Shown here: in pieces, positions 9,245 through 18,350 of the stretch
Layout of the letters: each line of letters opens with the position of its first letter
Position numbering within the stretch: the first letter of the stretch is position 1
Assembly (NCBI RefSeq): GCF_011761635.1
Contig: NZ_JAASRN010000002.1
Span: forward strand, 832,634 to 896,633
Direction: 5' to 3'
Origin: Thermonema lapsum
GTDB taxonomy: Bacteria > Bacteroidota > Bacteroidia > Cytophagales > Thermonemataceae
DNA: 64,000 nt
Translations under genes and position numbers: made by a program
The notes under the pieces: generated by a model
What the model was told of the DNA's origin: nothing
The model's database searches: none
What the model saw: only the letters and a program-made list of their open reading frames with translations

Positions 9245-10744
9245 TTAGTTCCGTTTTGCCGCTTCTTGTTGTTTGAGAGCTTGCTGCTCTTGCCACCACG
9301 CTTTCACTTCTTCTTTTGACTTTTTGGGGGTTAATCCTTTTTCTTTTGCCAAGGTAAGCAATAAATCAAAGGCTTGGTCAAAGTCATTTTTGATTTTGCC
9401 GTCCAAAACAGCCTCTTTTATCGCTTCCTTGAACTCGCCAATCAGACGCCCCGGAGGCAAATCGAAAGTGTACATGATGCATTCACCGCTAACAATGGGT
9501 TGAAAGTTACGGATGCGGTCACGCTCTTCCACTTCCATGATTTTCTGCTCTACTTTATCGAAACTACTCAGGAAGCGGGCTACTTTGCTTTTGTCTTTCG
9601 AGGTGATGTCGGCACGACACAAAATCATCAAGTCTTCGAGATATTCGCCAGCGTCGAACAGCAAACGGCGAATGGCAGAGTCGGTAACGGTCTCTTTGAC
9701 TAGGGCAATGGGACGCAGATGCAAACGCACCAGCGTTTCCACTTTCTTCAAAGGTTCTTTGTTGGGCAGGCATAAGCGGCGAAATATCTGCCGCGTCATT
9801 TTTGCGCCCACTACTTCATGCCCATGGAAAGTCCAGCCCACTTGGGGGTCGAAGGCTTTGGTAGGCGCCTTGCCTATATCGTGCAAAAGGGCAGCCCAAC
9901 GCAACCAGAGGTCATCACTTACCTTAGCCACGTTGTCGAGCACTTTCAGTGTATGGTAAAAATTGTCTTTGTGCCCTTTGCCGTCAATTACCTCCACTCC
10001 ATGCAAAGCCACCAATTCGGGCAGGACGTATTCAAGTAAGCCTGCAGCAAACAGCAGTTTGAAGCCATAAGAAGGCTCAGGCGACAGAATAATTTTGTTC
10101 AGCTCTTCGGTAATGCGCTCCTGCGATAATATTTTGATTCGTTCTTTGTTGCGTATGATGGCTTCGAAAGTGCCTGCATTTATATCGAATCTGAGTTGCG
10201 AAGCAAAACGAATGGCACGCAGCATGCGCAAAGGGTCGTCGGAGAAGGTAATGTCGGGGTCCAAGGGAGTGCGAATTATTCTACTTTTTAAGTCTTTCAA
10301 TCCATCGAAAGGGTCTATCAGCTCTCCCCAATGGTCTTTATTAACCCGCACAGCCAAGGCGTTGATGGTAAAGTCTCGTCTTTTTTGGTCGTCTTCGAGG
10401 GTGCCGTCTTCCACAATGGGCTTACGCGAATCGGAACGGTAAGACTCCTTGCGCGCACCCACAAACTCTACCTGCCAGCCATCGAAATGAAACATGGCTG
10501 TGCCAAAGTTTTTATATACGTTTACTTTCAAGTTGGGACTAATCAGCGCAGCTGTCTTTTCTGCCAATTCAATGCCGCTGCCTACACATACAAAATCCAC
10601 ATCTTGGGTTGAGCGCCCCAACAGGCAATCTCTCACATAGCCCCCTACCACATAAGCTTCTACGCCCAAGGCGTCGGCTGCCTGTTGCACATACCCGAAT
10701 ATCGGCTGCTCGCTCAAGTGTTTTTTAAAATCGAAAGTATTCAT
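9245..10744 (-). CDS. cca: CCA tRNA nucleotidyltransferase / poly(A) polymerase family, with HD domain
   Basis: This enzyme adds or repairs the 3' CCA of tRNAs. The class II nucleotidyltransferase head (VVGGYVRDCLLGR, then the catalytic pair DVDFV) occupies roughly residues 25-160. The RNA-binding neck follows (DPLRMLRAIRFASQLRF), then an HD phosphohydrolase domain with LLHDIGK near residue 285. I chose the start MNTFDF at 10744; an in-frame ATG 18 bases upstream would give 505 residues. A TAnnTTTG-type -7 element lies at 10818-10825 and a hairpin at 10771-10799 lies in the leader. The Lys/Gln-rich tail (KEEVKAWWQEQQALKQQEA) is unremarkable. Monocistronic. Confidence 0.93.
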   Translation of the reverse strand: MNTFDFKKHLSEQPIFGYVQQAADALGVEAYVVGGYVRDCLLGRSTQDVDFVCVGSGIELAEKTAALISPNLKVNVYKNFGTAMFHFDGWQVEFVGARKESYRSDSRKPIVEDGTLEDDQKRRDFTINALAVRVNKDHWGELIDPFDGLKDLKSRIIRTPLDPDITFSDDPLRMLRAIRFASQLRFDINAGTFEAIIRNKERIKILSQERITEELNKIILSPEPSYGFKLLFAAGLLEYVLPELVALHGVEVIDGKGHKDNFYHTLKVLDNVAKVSDDLWLRWAALLHDIGKAPTKAFDPQVGWTFHGHEVVGAKMTRQIFRRLCLPNKEPLKKVETLVRLHLRPIALVKETVTDSAIRRLLFDAGEYLEDLMILCRADITSKDKSKVARFLSSFDKVEQKIMEVEERDRIRNFQPIVSGECIMYTFDLPPGRLIGEFKEAIKEAVLDGKIKNDFDQAFDLLLTLAKEKGLTPKKSKEEVKAWWQEQQALKQQEAAKRN

Positions 10745-10770
10745 TATTGCCAGTTTCATCATGCTGCGGA

Positions 10771-10799
10771 TTAAAATAGCGCACCCTTCGTGGGGGTGC
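10771..10799 (-). terminator. Hairpin with short U tract in the cca leader
   Basis: GCACCC (10781-10786) pairs with GGGTGC (10794-10799), and on the minus strand the stem is followed by GCTATTTTAA. It lies between the proposed -7 element and the cca start. It could be an attenuator or a leftover terminator; the T tract is only four bases, so function is uncertain. Confidence 0.35.
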
Positions 10800-10817
10800 T
10801 TACAAAACTACTTTTTG

Positions 10818-10825
10818 CAAAGTTA
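10818..10825 (-). promoter_or_regulatory. Bacteroidetes -7 element for cca
   Basis: The minus strand reads TAACTTTG, matching TAnnTTTG, 74 bases upstream of the chosen cca ATG. No clear -33 TTTG was identified. Confidence 0.45.
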
Positions 10826-10946
10826 CACAATTCAGGCAGACCCCGCCTTTCATCCTGCCTTCAAAGGTTTGACAATCCTTTATTTTAAATTTATCTTGGG
10901 CTTTCATTCATTGCCTATATACCAAACAAATTGAAACTGTCAACAT

Positions 10947-12524
10947 ATGGAAAATCATAAAGGAAAACTTTCGGCACGCACCAAAGTAGAGAAATATGAG
11001 CTGCTGAAAAAGAAAAATGAAGAAGCGTTTTTAGGAGGGGGAATCGAAAAAATAGAAAGCCAGCATAAAAAAGGTAAGCTCACTGCACGCGAGCGCCTTG
11101 AGTTGCTGCTCGACGAAGGCTCTTTCGAGGAGATTGGGCGCTTTGTCATGCATCGCTGCAAGGATTTCGGCTTAGATAAGGAGTATTACTTGGGCGATGG
11201 GGTCGTTACAGGCTACGGCACCATCCATGGGCGCCCGGTCTATGTCTTTTCGCAAGACTTTACTGTTTTTGGCGGGTCACTTTCCGAAGCCTACGCCGAA
11301 AAAATATGCCGTATCATGGACTTAGCCATGAAAAACGGCATACCGGTTATCGGGCTGAACGACTCGGGCGGTGCGCGCATTCAAGAAGGTGTAGTGTCGC
11401 TTGCCGGCTATGCCGACATTTTCTATCGCAACACCCGTGCCTCGGGCGTAATTCCGCAAATATCGGCTATCATGGGACCTTGTGCAGGCGGTGCAGTTTA
11501 CTCTCCAGCTATTACCGACTTTATTTTGATGGTTGAAAAAACGTCTTACATGTTCGTGACGGGTCCGAATGTGGTCAAAACAGTAACCCATGAAGATGTA
11601 ACCGCCGAAGAACTGGGTGGAGCACAAACCCATACTTCCAAGAGCGGCGTTGCCCACTTCGCCTGTCGTAATGAAGTGGAGTGTATCGAGTACATCAAAA
11701 AGCTACTGAGCTACATACCGCAAAACTGCGAAGAAGACCCGCCACGCCTACCCTATACCCCGCAAAACGAACTGCGCCCCAAATTAGATGACATAGTACC
11801 TGACAACCCCAACCAGCCTTACGATATGCGCGAGGTAATTGAAGAGGTAGTCGATGCCGGCAGTTTCTTTGAAGTACATCAAAACTATGCCGAAAATATC
11901 GTGGTAGGTTTTGCCCGTTTGGCAGGACGCAGCATAGGCATTGTTGCCAACCAACCGGCAGTATTGGCAGGTGTGCTCGACATCAACGCCAGTGTGAAAG
12001 CTGCCCGTTTTGTACGCTTCTGCGATGCTTTCAACATTCCTTTGCTTGTGTTTGAAGATGTGCCCGGCTTCTTACCCGGCACCGACCAAGAGTGGAATGG
12101 CATCATCACCCACGGCGCCAAGCTGCTTTATGCTTTCTGCGAAGCCACTGTGCCCCGTATTACTGTCATTACCCGAAAAGCCTACGGCGGAGCCTATGAC
12201 GTGATGAATTCCAAACACATAGGTGCCGATATGAACTACGCATGGCCTACAGCCGAAATTGCAGTGATGGGTGCTAAAGGGGCAGCTGAAATCATCTTCC
12301 GCAAAGAGATAGCAGCAGCCGAAGACCCAGAAGCCAAGCTTCAGGAAAAGATTCAAGAGTATGAAGATAAATTTGCCAACCCTTACCGGGCAGCACACCG
12401 CGGCTATATCGATGAAGTAATCATGCCTTCACAAACGCGACAAAAGCTCATCCGTGCATTCGATATGCTTGAAAACAAAGTAGAAAGTCTGCCCAAGAAA
12501 AAGCACGGCAATATACCTCTCTAA
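10947..12524 (+). CDS. pccB: Acyl-CoA carboxylase beta subunit (propionyl-CoA/methylmalonyl type)
   Basis: This 525-residue carboxyltransferase moves CO2 from carboxybiotin to propionyl-CoA or a similar acyl-CoA. The N-terminal half carries the acyl-CoA oxyanion site ([22 protein letters not shown]). The C-terminal half carries the carboxybiotin site ([26 protein letters not shown] and [10 protein letters not shown]). Length matches the family. No biotin carboxylase or biotin carrier gene is adjacent, so its partner must lie elsewhere; propionyl-CoA is the most likely substrate by resemblance, but acetyl-CoA or other acyl-CoAs are not excluded. It is flanked by divergent cca and a terminator, so it is probably transcribed alone. 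Confidence 0.93.
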   Translation: MENHKGKLSARTKVEKYELLKKKNEEAFLGGGIEKIESQHKKGKLTARERLELLLDEGSFEEIGRFVMHRCKDFGLDKEYYLGDGVVTGYGTIHGRPVYVFSQDFTVFGGSLSEAYAEKICRIMDLAMKNGIPVIGLNDSGGARIQEGVVSLAGYADIFYRNTRASGVIPQISAIMGPCAGGAVYSPAITDFILMVEKTSYMFVTGPNVVKTVTHEDVTAEELGGAQTHTSKSGVAHFACRNEVECIEYIKKLLSYIPQNCEEDPPRLPYTPQNELRPKLDDIVPDNPNQPYDMREVIEEVVDAGSFFEVHQNYAENIVVGFARLAGRSIGIVANQPAVLAGVLDINASVKAARFVRFCDAFNIPLLVFEDVPGFLPGTDQEWNGIITHGAKLLYAFCEATVPRITVITRKAYGGAYDVMNSKHIGADMNYAWPTAEIAVMGAKGAAEIIFRKEIAAAEDPEAKLQEKIQEYEDKFANPYRAAHRGYIDEVIMPSQTRQKLIRAFDMLENKVESLPKKKHGNIPL

Positions 12525-12553
12525 ACGAGCCCTTCACTTCTGTAACCAATTTG

Positions 12554-12590
12554 AAAAGGGAGCCCATCTGGGACTCCCTTTTTGTTTTTA
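12554..12590. terminator. Terminator downstream of pccB
   Basis: AAGGGAG-CCC pairs with GGG-A-CTCCCTT (one bulged A), followed by TTTTTGTTTTTA. It lies between convergent genes and is preceded by AAAA on the opposite side, so it may act in both directions. Confidence 0.8.
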
Positions 12591-12609
12591 ACATCTATCA
12601 AGGCTGTTT

Positions 12610-13074
12610 TCAATAGTGCTCCAAACGCTTCACGATGCGTCCGTTTTCGATGAAGCGCACAGCTTTGTATTGCCCCTTGGGAATGAGTACTATCAAAGGG
12701 ATAGCCGCTTTCCATGGAATGTTTTTTTCTGTGATATATGCTTCGTAAAAAAAGTTTACTTCGCCATTTTCCACCTCCACTTTTTGTGGACGCAAAAACC
12801 AATAATCATAGCCATTTTTTATTAAAGCAATGGCATCATAACGTTTAAAATCTACACGGGTTACCTTTTTAGGATAATGCCCAGGATAGGGTTTAAAAAC
12901 AGTTTCCCACTCTTCTTGGCTCTTGATAGTGTAAAAAAGCATGCTTAGGTCGGTGTCGGGTCCTACAAAGACATAGCCACGCACCGGCTCAAAATCTACT
13001 GCCAAGCGGATGCTGTATGTCCAAGAAAACAGCTGAATAAACGAAAAGCAGAGAAAGAGAAGTAGTTTCATCAT
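12610..13074 (-). CDS. Uncharacterised exported protein
   Basis: I do not recognise this family. With the ATG at 13074 the product is 154 residues, beginning with a signal peptide (MMKLLLFLCFSFIQLFSW). An apparently globular domain rich in beta-type sequence and aromatic residues follows (VRGYVFVGPDTDLSMLFYTIKSQ, WETVFKPYPGHYPKK). A longer frame starts at 13095, but a -7-like TACTTTTA at 13101-13108 on the minus strand would put the transcript start near there, favouring the shorter form. It is a single gene between the pccB terminator and the region upstream of icd. Periplasmic or outer-membrane location is inferred from the signal peptide. Confidence 0.7.
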   Translation of the reverse strand: MMKLLLFLCFSFIQLFSWTYSIRLAVDFEPVRGYVFVGPDTDLSMLFYTIKSQEEWETVFKPYPGHYPKKVTRVDFKRYDAIALIKNGYDYWFLRPQKVEVENGEVNFFYEAYITEKNIPWKAAIPLIVLIPKGQYKAVRFIENGRIVKRLEHY

Positions 13075-13177
13075 AACAATCAGATTTCGCATCACAATCC
13101 TAAAAGTAAACGAATTACAGCTTCTGCGCTACAAAAGAAATCGTAGCTTTCTCACAGTGTAATACAAGCAAAAAATA

Positions 13178-13210
13178 TGCAAAAAAATAAGCGGCTATAT
13201 AGCCGCTTAT
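13178..13210 (-). terminator. Rho-independent terminator of icd
   Basis: A perfect 24-bp palindrome (ATAAGCGGCTAT and its complement, 13187-13210) lies 31 bases beyond the icd stop. On the minus strand it is followed by a run of eight T residues, making a strong terminator for icd. Confidence 0.88.
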
Positions 13211-13241
13211 CAAAATCTTATACCGCAAAATATAAGATTAC

Positions 13242-14468
13242 TTACATATTGTTTACAATTTCTTCACCAAATTCAGAACATTTCAATAGCGTAGCCCCTT
13301 CCATTAAACGATGAAAATCGTAAGTTACCCGTTTGTTGGAAATAGCTTTGGTCATGCCTTTATAGATAAGCTCAGCGGCTTCGGTCCAACCAAAATACTC
13401 GAGCATCATGGCACCTGATAGAATCACCGAGCTGGGGTTTACTTTGTCTTGCCCGGCATATTTGGGTGCTGTACCATGAGTTGCTTCAAAAACAGCAGCC
13501 CCCGTATCGTAGTTGATGTTCGCACCGGGTGCAATGCCTATCCCTCCCACAATAGCAGCCAAGGCATCGGAAATGTAGTCGCCATTCAAGTTCAATGTAG
13601 CAATAACAGAATACTCTTCAGGACGCAACAAAATCTGCTGCAAGAAGGCATCAGCAATCACATCTTTGATAATGACCTGATGCCCATCTTTTTCAATGAT
13701 TTGCCAAGGACCTCCTTCGTAGTCTTTTGCACCAAATTCGCGTTTTGCCAAAGCATAGCCCCAGTCACGGAATGCCCCTTCGGTAAACTTCATGATATTG
13801 CCTTTGTGCACCAGAGTTACCGAAGGTTTCTTGTATTGAAAGGCATAGTTGATAGCTGCCCGCACCAGGCGTTCAGTTCCTTCGCGCGATACAGGCTTGA
13901 CACCTATACCAGAGGTTTCGGGGAAACGTATTTTCTTATAGCGCTCCGGAAAAGCTTCTTTCAGCAATCCCAAGAATTTCTTCACATCTTCGGTGCCTTC
14001 TTGAAACTCTATACCGGCATAGATGTCTTCGGTATTTTCCCGAAACACCACCATGTCGCACAATTCTGGATGTTTCACCGGCGAAGGCACGCCTTCAAAC
14101 CAACGCACCGGACGTACACAGGCGTACAAGTCCAAGTCTTGACGCAAGGCTACATTCAACGAACGGATACCTCCGCCAACCGGGGTAGTCAAAGGACCTT
14201 TGATGCCTACCAAATACTCTTTAAATGCTTGAAGTGTTTCTTCTGGCAGCCAGCTGCCTACGTTGTTAAAAGCCTTTTCGCCTGCCAGCACTTCTTTCCA
14301 TACGATGCGGCGCTTGCCTGCATATGCTTTTTCTACGGCTGCATCAATCACACGCTTTGCTGCAGGCCAAATATCAACGCCCGTACCATCTCCTTCAATA
14401 AAAGGAACAATCGGATTATCAGGCACATAGAGTTTACCGTTCCGAATGGTAATTTTTTCTCCACTCAT
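13242..14468 (-). CDS. icd: NADP-dependent isocitrate dehydrogenase
   Basis: This 408-residue TCA-cycle enzyme oxidises isocitrate to 2-oxoglutarate. The substrate loop [18 protein letters not shown] contains S103, equivalent to the regulatory Ser113 of the E. coli enzyme. [17 protein letters not shown] and [13 protein letters not shown] are typical of the homodimeric E. coli-like type. The coenzyme segment [14 protein letters not shown] keeps the Lys-Tyr pair that marks NADP rather than NAD preference. Length is normal and the ATG at 14468 is the only sensible start. It follows an unknown minus-strand gene after 30 bases and ends at a strong terminator. No IDH kinase/phosphatase is present in the window. 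Confidence 0.95.
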   Translation of the reverse strand: MSGEKITIRNGKLYVPDNPIVPFIEGDGTGVDIWPAAKRVIDAAVEKAYAGKRRIVWKEVLAGEKAFNNVGSWLPEETLQAFKEYLVGIKGPLTTPVGGGIRSLNVALRQDLDLYACVRPVRWFEGVPSPVKHPELCDMVVFRENTEDIYAGIEFQEGTEDVKKFLGLLKEAFPERYKKIRFPETSGIGVKPVSREGTERLVRAAINYAFQYKKPSVTLVHKGNIMKFTEGAFRDWGYALAKREFGAKDYEGGPWQIIEKDGHQVIIKDVIADAFLQQILLRPEEYSVIATLNLNGDYISDALAAIVGGIGIAPGANINYDTGAAVFEATHGTAPKYAGQDKVNPSSVILSGAMMLEYFGWTEAAELIYKGMTKAISNKRVTYDFHRLMEGATLLKCSEFGEEIVNNM

Positions 14469-14498
14469 AGATAGGAAATTGTTTTTTTATCCAAAAAA

Positions 14499-15938
14499 TT
14501 AAGAAAGTGCCCAATTTATAAATTCCTCGTCTATTTTCACATACTGCACGGGGCAGAAGAGACGTGGCGTTGCTTGGCTCAACTTATTGACTAAAGCACG
14601 CACTTTCTCCGGTTTGTTTCGTTTGTTGGGACTGGTAAGCGTTTTCAATATCTTCAAAAAGCCTACTTCATACTGGCAATTCTCTTTGCCATGCAGGCGA
14701 ATCTGCCGCTGAATGCTGCTTGCCAACTGATTGAACAGCTCGACATCATGCAGCATGCAGTACTGCAACGCCAGCAGCAGCTTCACATTCATATGCACAA
14801 AAGCATACTTCTTCAAAGACACATCGTTGAGCAGGTCATTCAACCATTTGGCTGCTTCTTTGAACTCCTTCACATAATAGCAACTCAATGCACGGTAGCA
14901 AACATAACTCACATAGGTAGGAAGGTCGTTTTTATCGGGCTCAAAGTCATAAAAAAGTGCCTCGTTTTCTGGATAAATATCCCGCTCGGAGTCCATACGT
15001 AGATGACGTTCTATCTTGGTGTAAAGGAAGCGGGCAGGAAAGGTATAAAGCGAATAGTTGGTCAATAAGCTGGACAAAGAGTCGTTCACTTCATCGAAAT
15101 AGTCTTCTACTTTCCGATACACTTTGTAATGATTGTAGTACTCCAGGCGCAAAAACTCAAACACAATCTGCAGATGATAATAAATGGGGTCTAAGTTGTA
15201 CATGGAGAAAATCTCTTCGGCTCGCCGCAGCATGTCCTCTATGGGTTCGTCTTCCATGCTTTCTTCCGGCTCTACGAACAAACGATGGAAAATATCCACA
15301 CAAGCTTTGAAAATATAAAGCCTGTGCGAGTCGTACAATTTGGCTGTGGTCAGCAGCTCTTTACGCATGAGCGTCAGCTCCAGTTTATCGGTTTCGTCTT
15401 GGGTGAAGAAATAATCACCATACTTTTTGAAATACTCGGTAATGAGCATTTCGGCTTTGTCCACCGAAAGCATATAAGCCACATGGCGGTTGTAAAGCTG
15501 CGAATAATTGTAATATTGCTCGGGTTGGTGAATATGTAAGCGCTTGAGTGTTTTGTAAACAATCGTAAGTTCATTGGATAGGTCATAGTCCTTCAGCTCC
15601 TTTTCAAGCTTTTTGAGGGTGGCAATAATGATGGGGCGCTTCTTGGTAAAAATAACTTCCGTAATGTTAGCCACCTTTTTCAATAAATCAGTACGAGGGC
15701 TTTCTATCTGCTCGAGCAGGTACTCCTCTATTTTTTGATTCAAACGCGAACGTAAAGTATAGTAGGCATTTGAATTTACGTCCAGTTCCTCCATGATTTT
15801 GGAATCAGGGAGCTTATTTTGATATAAGAACTTGAGCAAATAAGCAGACTTCTCCGCGCTACTTTCTATCAGAGAATTGTAAATATTTTCAAAATCTTCT
15901 TTCGAAAGTTGCTTAATTATGTTCTTCAGTTTTGCCAT
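14499..15938 (-). CDS. Uncharacterised large helical protein
   Basis: This 479-residue protein is not recognised. It has no signal peptide or membrane segment and is predicted by eye to be almost entirely alpha-helical, rich in Leu, Tyr, Glu and Lys. The N-terminus includes LLKFLYQNKLPDSKIMEELDVNSNAYYTLRSRL, which could be a helix-turn-helix-like segment. The remainder resembles a degenerate TPR-type repeat solenoid (FYDFEPDKNDLPTYVSYVCYRALSCYYVKEFKEAAKWL). It lies 30 bases upstream of icd on the same strand, so co-transcription is possible, but the pairing may be accidental. A cytoplasmic regulatory or scaffold role is conceivable; no function is claimed. Confidence 0.75.
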   Translation of the reverse strand: MAKLKNIIKQLSKEDFENIYNSLIESSAEKSAYLLKFLYQNKLPDSKIMEELDVNSNAYYTLRSRLNQKIEEYLLEQIESPRTDLLKKVANITEVIFTKKRPIIIATLKKLEKELKDYDLSNELTIVYKTLKRLHIHQPEQYYNYSQLYNRHVAYMLSVDKAEMLITEYFKKYGDYFFTQDETDKLELTLMRKELLTTAKLYDSHRLYIFKACVDIFHRLFVEPEESMEDEPIEDMLRRAEEIFSMYNLDPIYYHLQIVFEFLRLEYYNHYKVYRKVEDYFDEVNDSLSSLLTNYSLYTFPARFLYTKIERHLRMDSERDIYPENEALFYDFEPDKNDLPTYVSYVCYRALSCYYVKEFKEAAKWLNDLLNDVSLKKYAFVHMNVKLLLALQYCMLHDVELFNQLASSIQRQIRLHGKENCQYEVGFLKILKTLTSPNKRNKPEKVRALVNKLSQATPRLFCPVQYVKIDEEFINWALS

Positions 15939-16081
15939 GGGTTGCCAGTTTTCAAATGGAAGTTTGAGCTGTTCAATATTAGAAAAATGTTCAAAACTCT
16001 CAAAGGGCGAATAGGTTTGTTTGTCAAAAAAAAATCAAAAAAAGCTCAACTTTGTAAAAAAGCCACCAAAAAAGTAATTAC

Positions 16082-16618
16082 ATGTTGCAACACCAAGCTG
16101 TTTTTCTGGACCGCGACGGCGTACTCAATCGGGAACGGGGCGCGTACACCTACCATCCCGGACATTTCGAGCTGCTGCCGGGCGTGTGTAAGAGCCTGCA
16201 CCGATTGCAGGCTGCCGGTTTCAAGCTCATTGTTATCACCAATCAAGGAGGCATCAGCAAAGGCGTTTATACAGCCGAAGACGTGTGGCACTGCCATCAT
16301 TACTTGATGCAAGCGTGCGGCATACGACTCGATGACTTGTTTTTTGCGCCCATGCACCCTTCTGTCAGCCGTTCGTTGGCATTCAAACCGCAAAGCCTGA
16401 TGCTGGAAAGAGCTCTTGCACTACACCGTATAAACCCCTCACGCTCTTGGATGGTAGGCGATAGCACACGCGACATAGAAGCTGCCCGAAAAGTAGGCTT
16501 GCGCACCATTTTCATATCAGGAAAAAAAGAAGCTGCCTGCGAATCAGCAGATTACACCGCTCATTCACTGGCAGAAGCTACTGGCATTATCCTACAAGCC
16601 TCAACAAAAGACAACTAA
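16082..16618 (+). CDS. gmhB: HAD-IIIA phosphatase resembling heptose-bisphosphate phosphatase (GmhB-like)
   Basis: This 178-residue enzyme shows the HAD phosphatase motifs: DRDGVLN with D10 and D12, VITNQGGISKG, and MVGDSTRDIEAARKVG. It best resembles D-glycero-D-manno-heptose-1,7-bisphosphate 7-phosphatase or the HisB N-terminal phosphatase. The zinc loop usually seen in GmhB (a CxH...CxC motif followed by RKP) is replaced by FFAPMHPSVSRSLAFKP, with no Cys ligands, so the exact substrate is uncertain. A heptose-7-phosphate kinase elsewhere in the window (61.6-62.6 kb) supports the ADP-heptose assignment. Its stop overlaps the stop of a convergent lipoprotein gene by 4 bases. Confidence 0.75.
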   Translation: MLQHQAVFLDRDGVLNRERGAYTYHPGHFELLPGVCKSLHRLQAAGFKLIVITNQGGISKGVYTAEDVWHCHHYLMQACGIRLDDLFFAPMHPSVSRSLAFKPQSLMLERALALHRINPSRSWMVGDSTRDIEAARKVGLRTIFISGKKEAACESADYTAHSLAEATGIILQASTKDN

Positions 16619-16740
16619 GCACGCACCTCTTTAGCAGGTGTTTTGGTATCCTTGAGATAAGTGGGGCAAGTATAGCGCTTAGTGCAAGAGGCAAGTCCCA
16701 CTAAACCGGCTATAAGTAAAAAAGCAATGAACTTTTTCAT
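16615..16740 (-). CDS. 41-residue lipoprotein
   Basis: Reading the minus strand from ATG 16740 gives MKKFIAFLLIAGLVGLASC followed by TKRYTCPTYLKDTKTPAKEVRA. This is a clear lipoprotein signal with lipobox GLASC (Cys19) and a 22-residue mature peptide containing a second Cys. The small Tyr-Thr-Cys-Pro-Thr-Tyr mature segment resembles tiny lipoproteins seen in other Bacteroidota, but their function is unknown to me. The stop overlaps the convergent phosphatase stop by 4 bases. It lies downstream of the arginine decarboxylase gene on the same strand (67-base gap) and may share its transcript. Confidence 0.75.
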   Translation of the reverse strand: MKKFIAFLLIAGLVGLASCTKRYTCPTYLKDTKTPAKEVRA

Positions 16741-16807
16741 AACACTTTCTGCGTTTTACTTTACACAAACGATATTTAAACATGTAAGTTACAAAAATCG
16801 AGCCGCT

Positions 16808-18205
16808 TCAGGAAGTGTAGCCCAAAAGACGCAACATAGACTCACTGCTTTGTTCAGGTGCAAACAGCCGAGAACGCACCTTGCCTTGCTCGTCTCTATC
16901 CACAATGACATGTTGCGGAGCGGGCACCAAGCAGTGCTGAATGCCCCCGTAGCCACCCAGTGATTCTTGGTAAGCCCCAGTATGGAAGAAGCCTATATAC
17001 AAGGGGTCGTCCTCGTTTTCTATTACCGGCAAAAATACTTCGGAACTATGCGCTTCGGAGTTGTAATAGTCCAGACTGTCGCAGGTCAGCCCACCAAGGT
17101 TTACCTTATGGAAGGGTTTATCCCAGTGGTTCAGAGGCAATAAAATGAATTTTTGGTTGATGCCCCACACATCGGGCAAATGGGTAATGAAAGAGCCGTC
17201 AATCATATACCAAAGCTCTTTGTCGTTTTGCAGTTTTTGGTCTATGATTTTATAGAGCACCGCCCCGCTTTCGCCCACGGTAAAAGAGCCAAACTCGGTG
17301 AATATATTGGGCACAGGCACATGATTTTTCTCACATATCCATTTGATGTTGGATACAATCTGCTCAATCATGTACTCGTAGTCATACTCAAACTGCAAGG
17401 AGTTTTTAATAGGGAACCCCCCTCCTATGTCCACTATATCTAAATCTGGGCACACCTTTTTCAGCTCACAGTATTTATACATAAAACGGCTCAGCTCACT
17501 CCAGTAGTAGGCAGTATCTTTGATGCCTGTATTGATGAAGAAGTGCAGCATTTTCAGCTTGAACTTGGGGTGATGGGCGATGCGCTCGCGATACAAGCGG
17601 TCGATATCACTATAACGCACTCCCAAGCGGGAAGTATAAAACTCAAAATTGGGTTCTTCGTCGGCGGCAATACGAATCCCTAATTTTATTTCTTTGGCAT
17701 TCACTTCTTCATAAGCGTCTATCTCCTTCAAATTATCCAAAACCGGAATGCAGTTTTCAAAGCCAGATTCAAGCAACTCTCGGATATATTGGGTGTATAT
17801 CGGGCGCTTGTAGCCGTTGCATATAATGTAGCGGTCTTTGCCAAAAAGCCCTTTGCGATGCATGCTCCATATGATAGGGATATCGTAGGCAGAAGAGGTC
17901 TCTAGGTGAATGTCGTTTTTCAGCGCTTCTTCTATTACAAAAGAGAAGTGCGAAGATTTGGTACAATAGCAATAGGTGTAATTACCGGAATATTTATACT
18001 TTTTAATGGCATTGTTAAATAACCTTTTACTTTCTTGAATCTTTTCACTAATTTTCGGCAAATAAGTTAGCTTTGTGGGAGTACCATAGGAATTCACGAG
18101 TTCCATTAAAGGCACTTCGTTGAAAAACAGCTCATCGTCTTCTACCCGAAACTCCTGGGTAGGAAAGTAAAAGGTCTGTTCAATCAGTTCACGGTATGTT
18201 TTCAT
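16808..18205 (-). CDS. speA: Arginine decarboxylase, short Bacteroidota form (PLP fold III)
   Basis: This 465-residue enzyme of the alanine racemase-fold decarboxylases is predicted to convert arginine to agmatine for polyamine synthesis. The PLP lysine is K83 in YCYCTKSSHFSFV. Barrel phosphate-binding glycines occur in DIVDIGGGFPIKN, and the second active-site Cys in GGLTCDSLDYY. It is much shorter than E. coli SpeA (about 650 residues) because the inserted helical domains are absent, as is normal for Bacteroidota homologues. It is divergent from the arginase gene at 18351, so two arginine-consuming enzymes share one intergenic region. Related decarboxylases using other diamino acids cannot be fully excluded. 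Confidence 0.87.
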   Translation of the reverse strand: MKTYRELIEQTFYFPTQEFRVEDDELFFNEVPLMELVNSYGTPTKLTYLPKISEKIQESKRLFNNAIKKYKYSGNYTYCYCTKSSHFSFVIEEALKNDIHLETSSAYDIPIIWSMHRKGLFGKDRYIICNGYKRPIYTQYIRELLESGFENCIPVLDNLKEIDAYEEVNAKEIKLGIRIAADEEPNFEFYTSRLGVRYSDIDRLYRERIAHHPKFKLKMLHFFINTGIKDTAYYWSELSRFMYKYCELKKVCPDLDIVDIGGGFPIKNSLQFEYDYEYMIEQIVSNIKWICEKNHVPVPNIFTEFGSFTVGESGAVLYKIIDQKLQNDKELWYMIDGSFITHLPDVWGINQKFILLPLNHWDKPFHKVNLGGLTCDSLDYYNSEAHSSEVFLPVIENEDDPLYIGFFHTGAYQESLGGYGGIQHCLVPAPQHVIVDRDEQGKVRSRLFAPEQSSESMLRLLGYTS

Positions 18206-18350
18206 TGCACGTTGTTAGTTATTTGCCTCTCATTCAAAGACACGAATTTAGCTAAATTCTAAAAAGAAAAACGCTTTTATCGTGTCAAATGCTTATTCAT
18301 TGGCTTATTTTTTCCTTTCCTTTCTCAAAATCTTGTCAAAAACGCTGATT

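Noticed and set aside
13449-14474. 341-codon plus-strand frame opposite icd
   Set aside because: It is a shadow of the icd gene, whose product is unmistakable, and its translation is Cys/His/Phe-rich without domain features.
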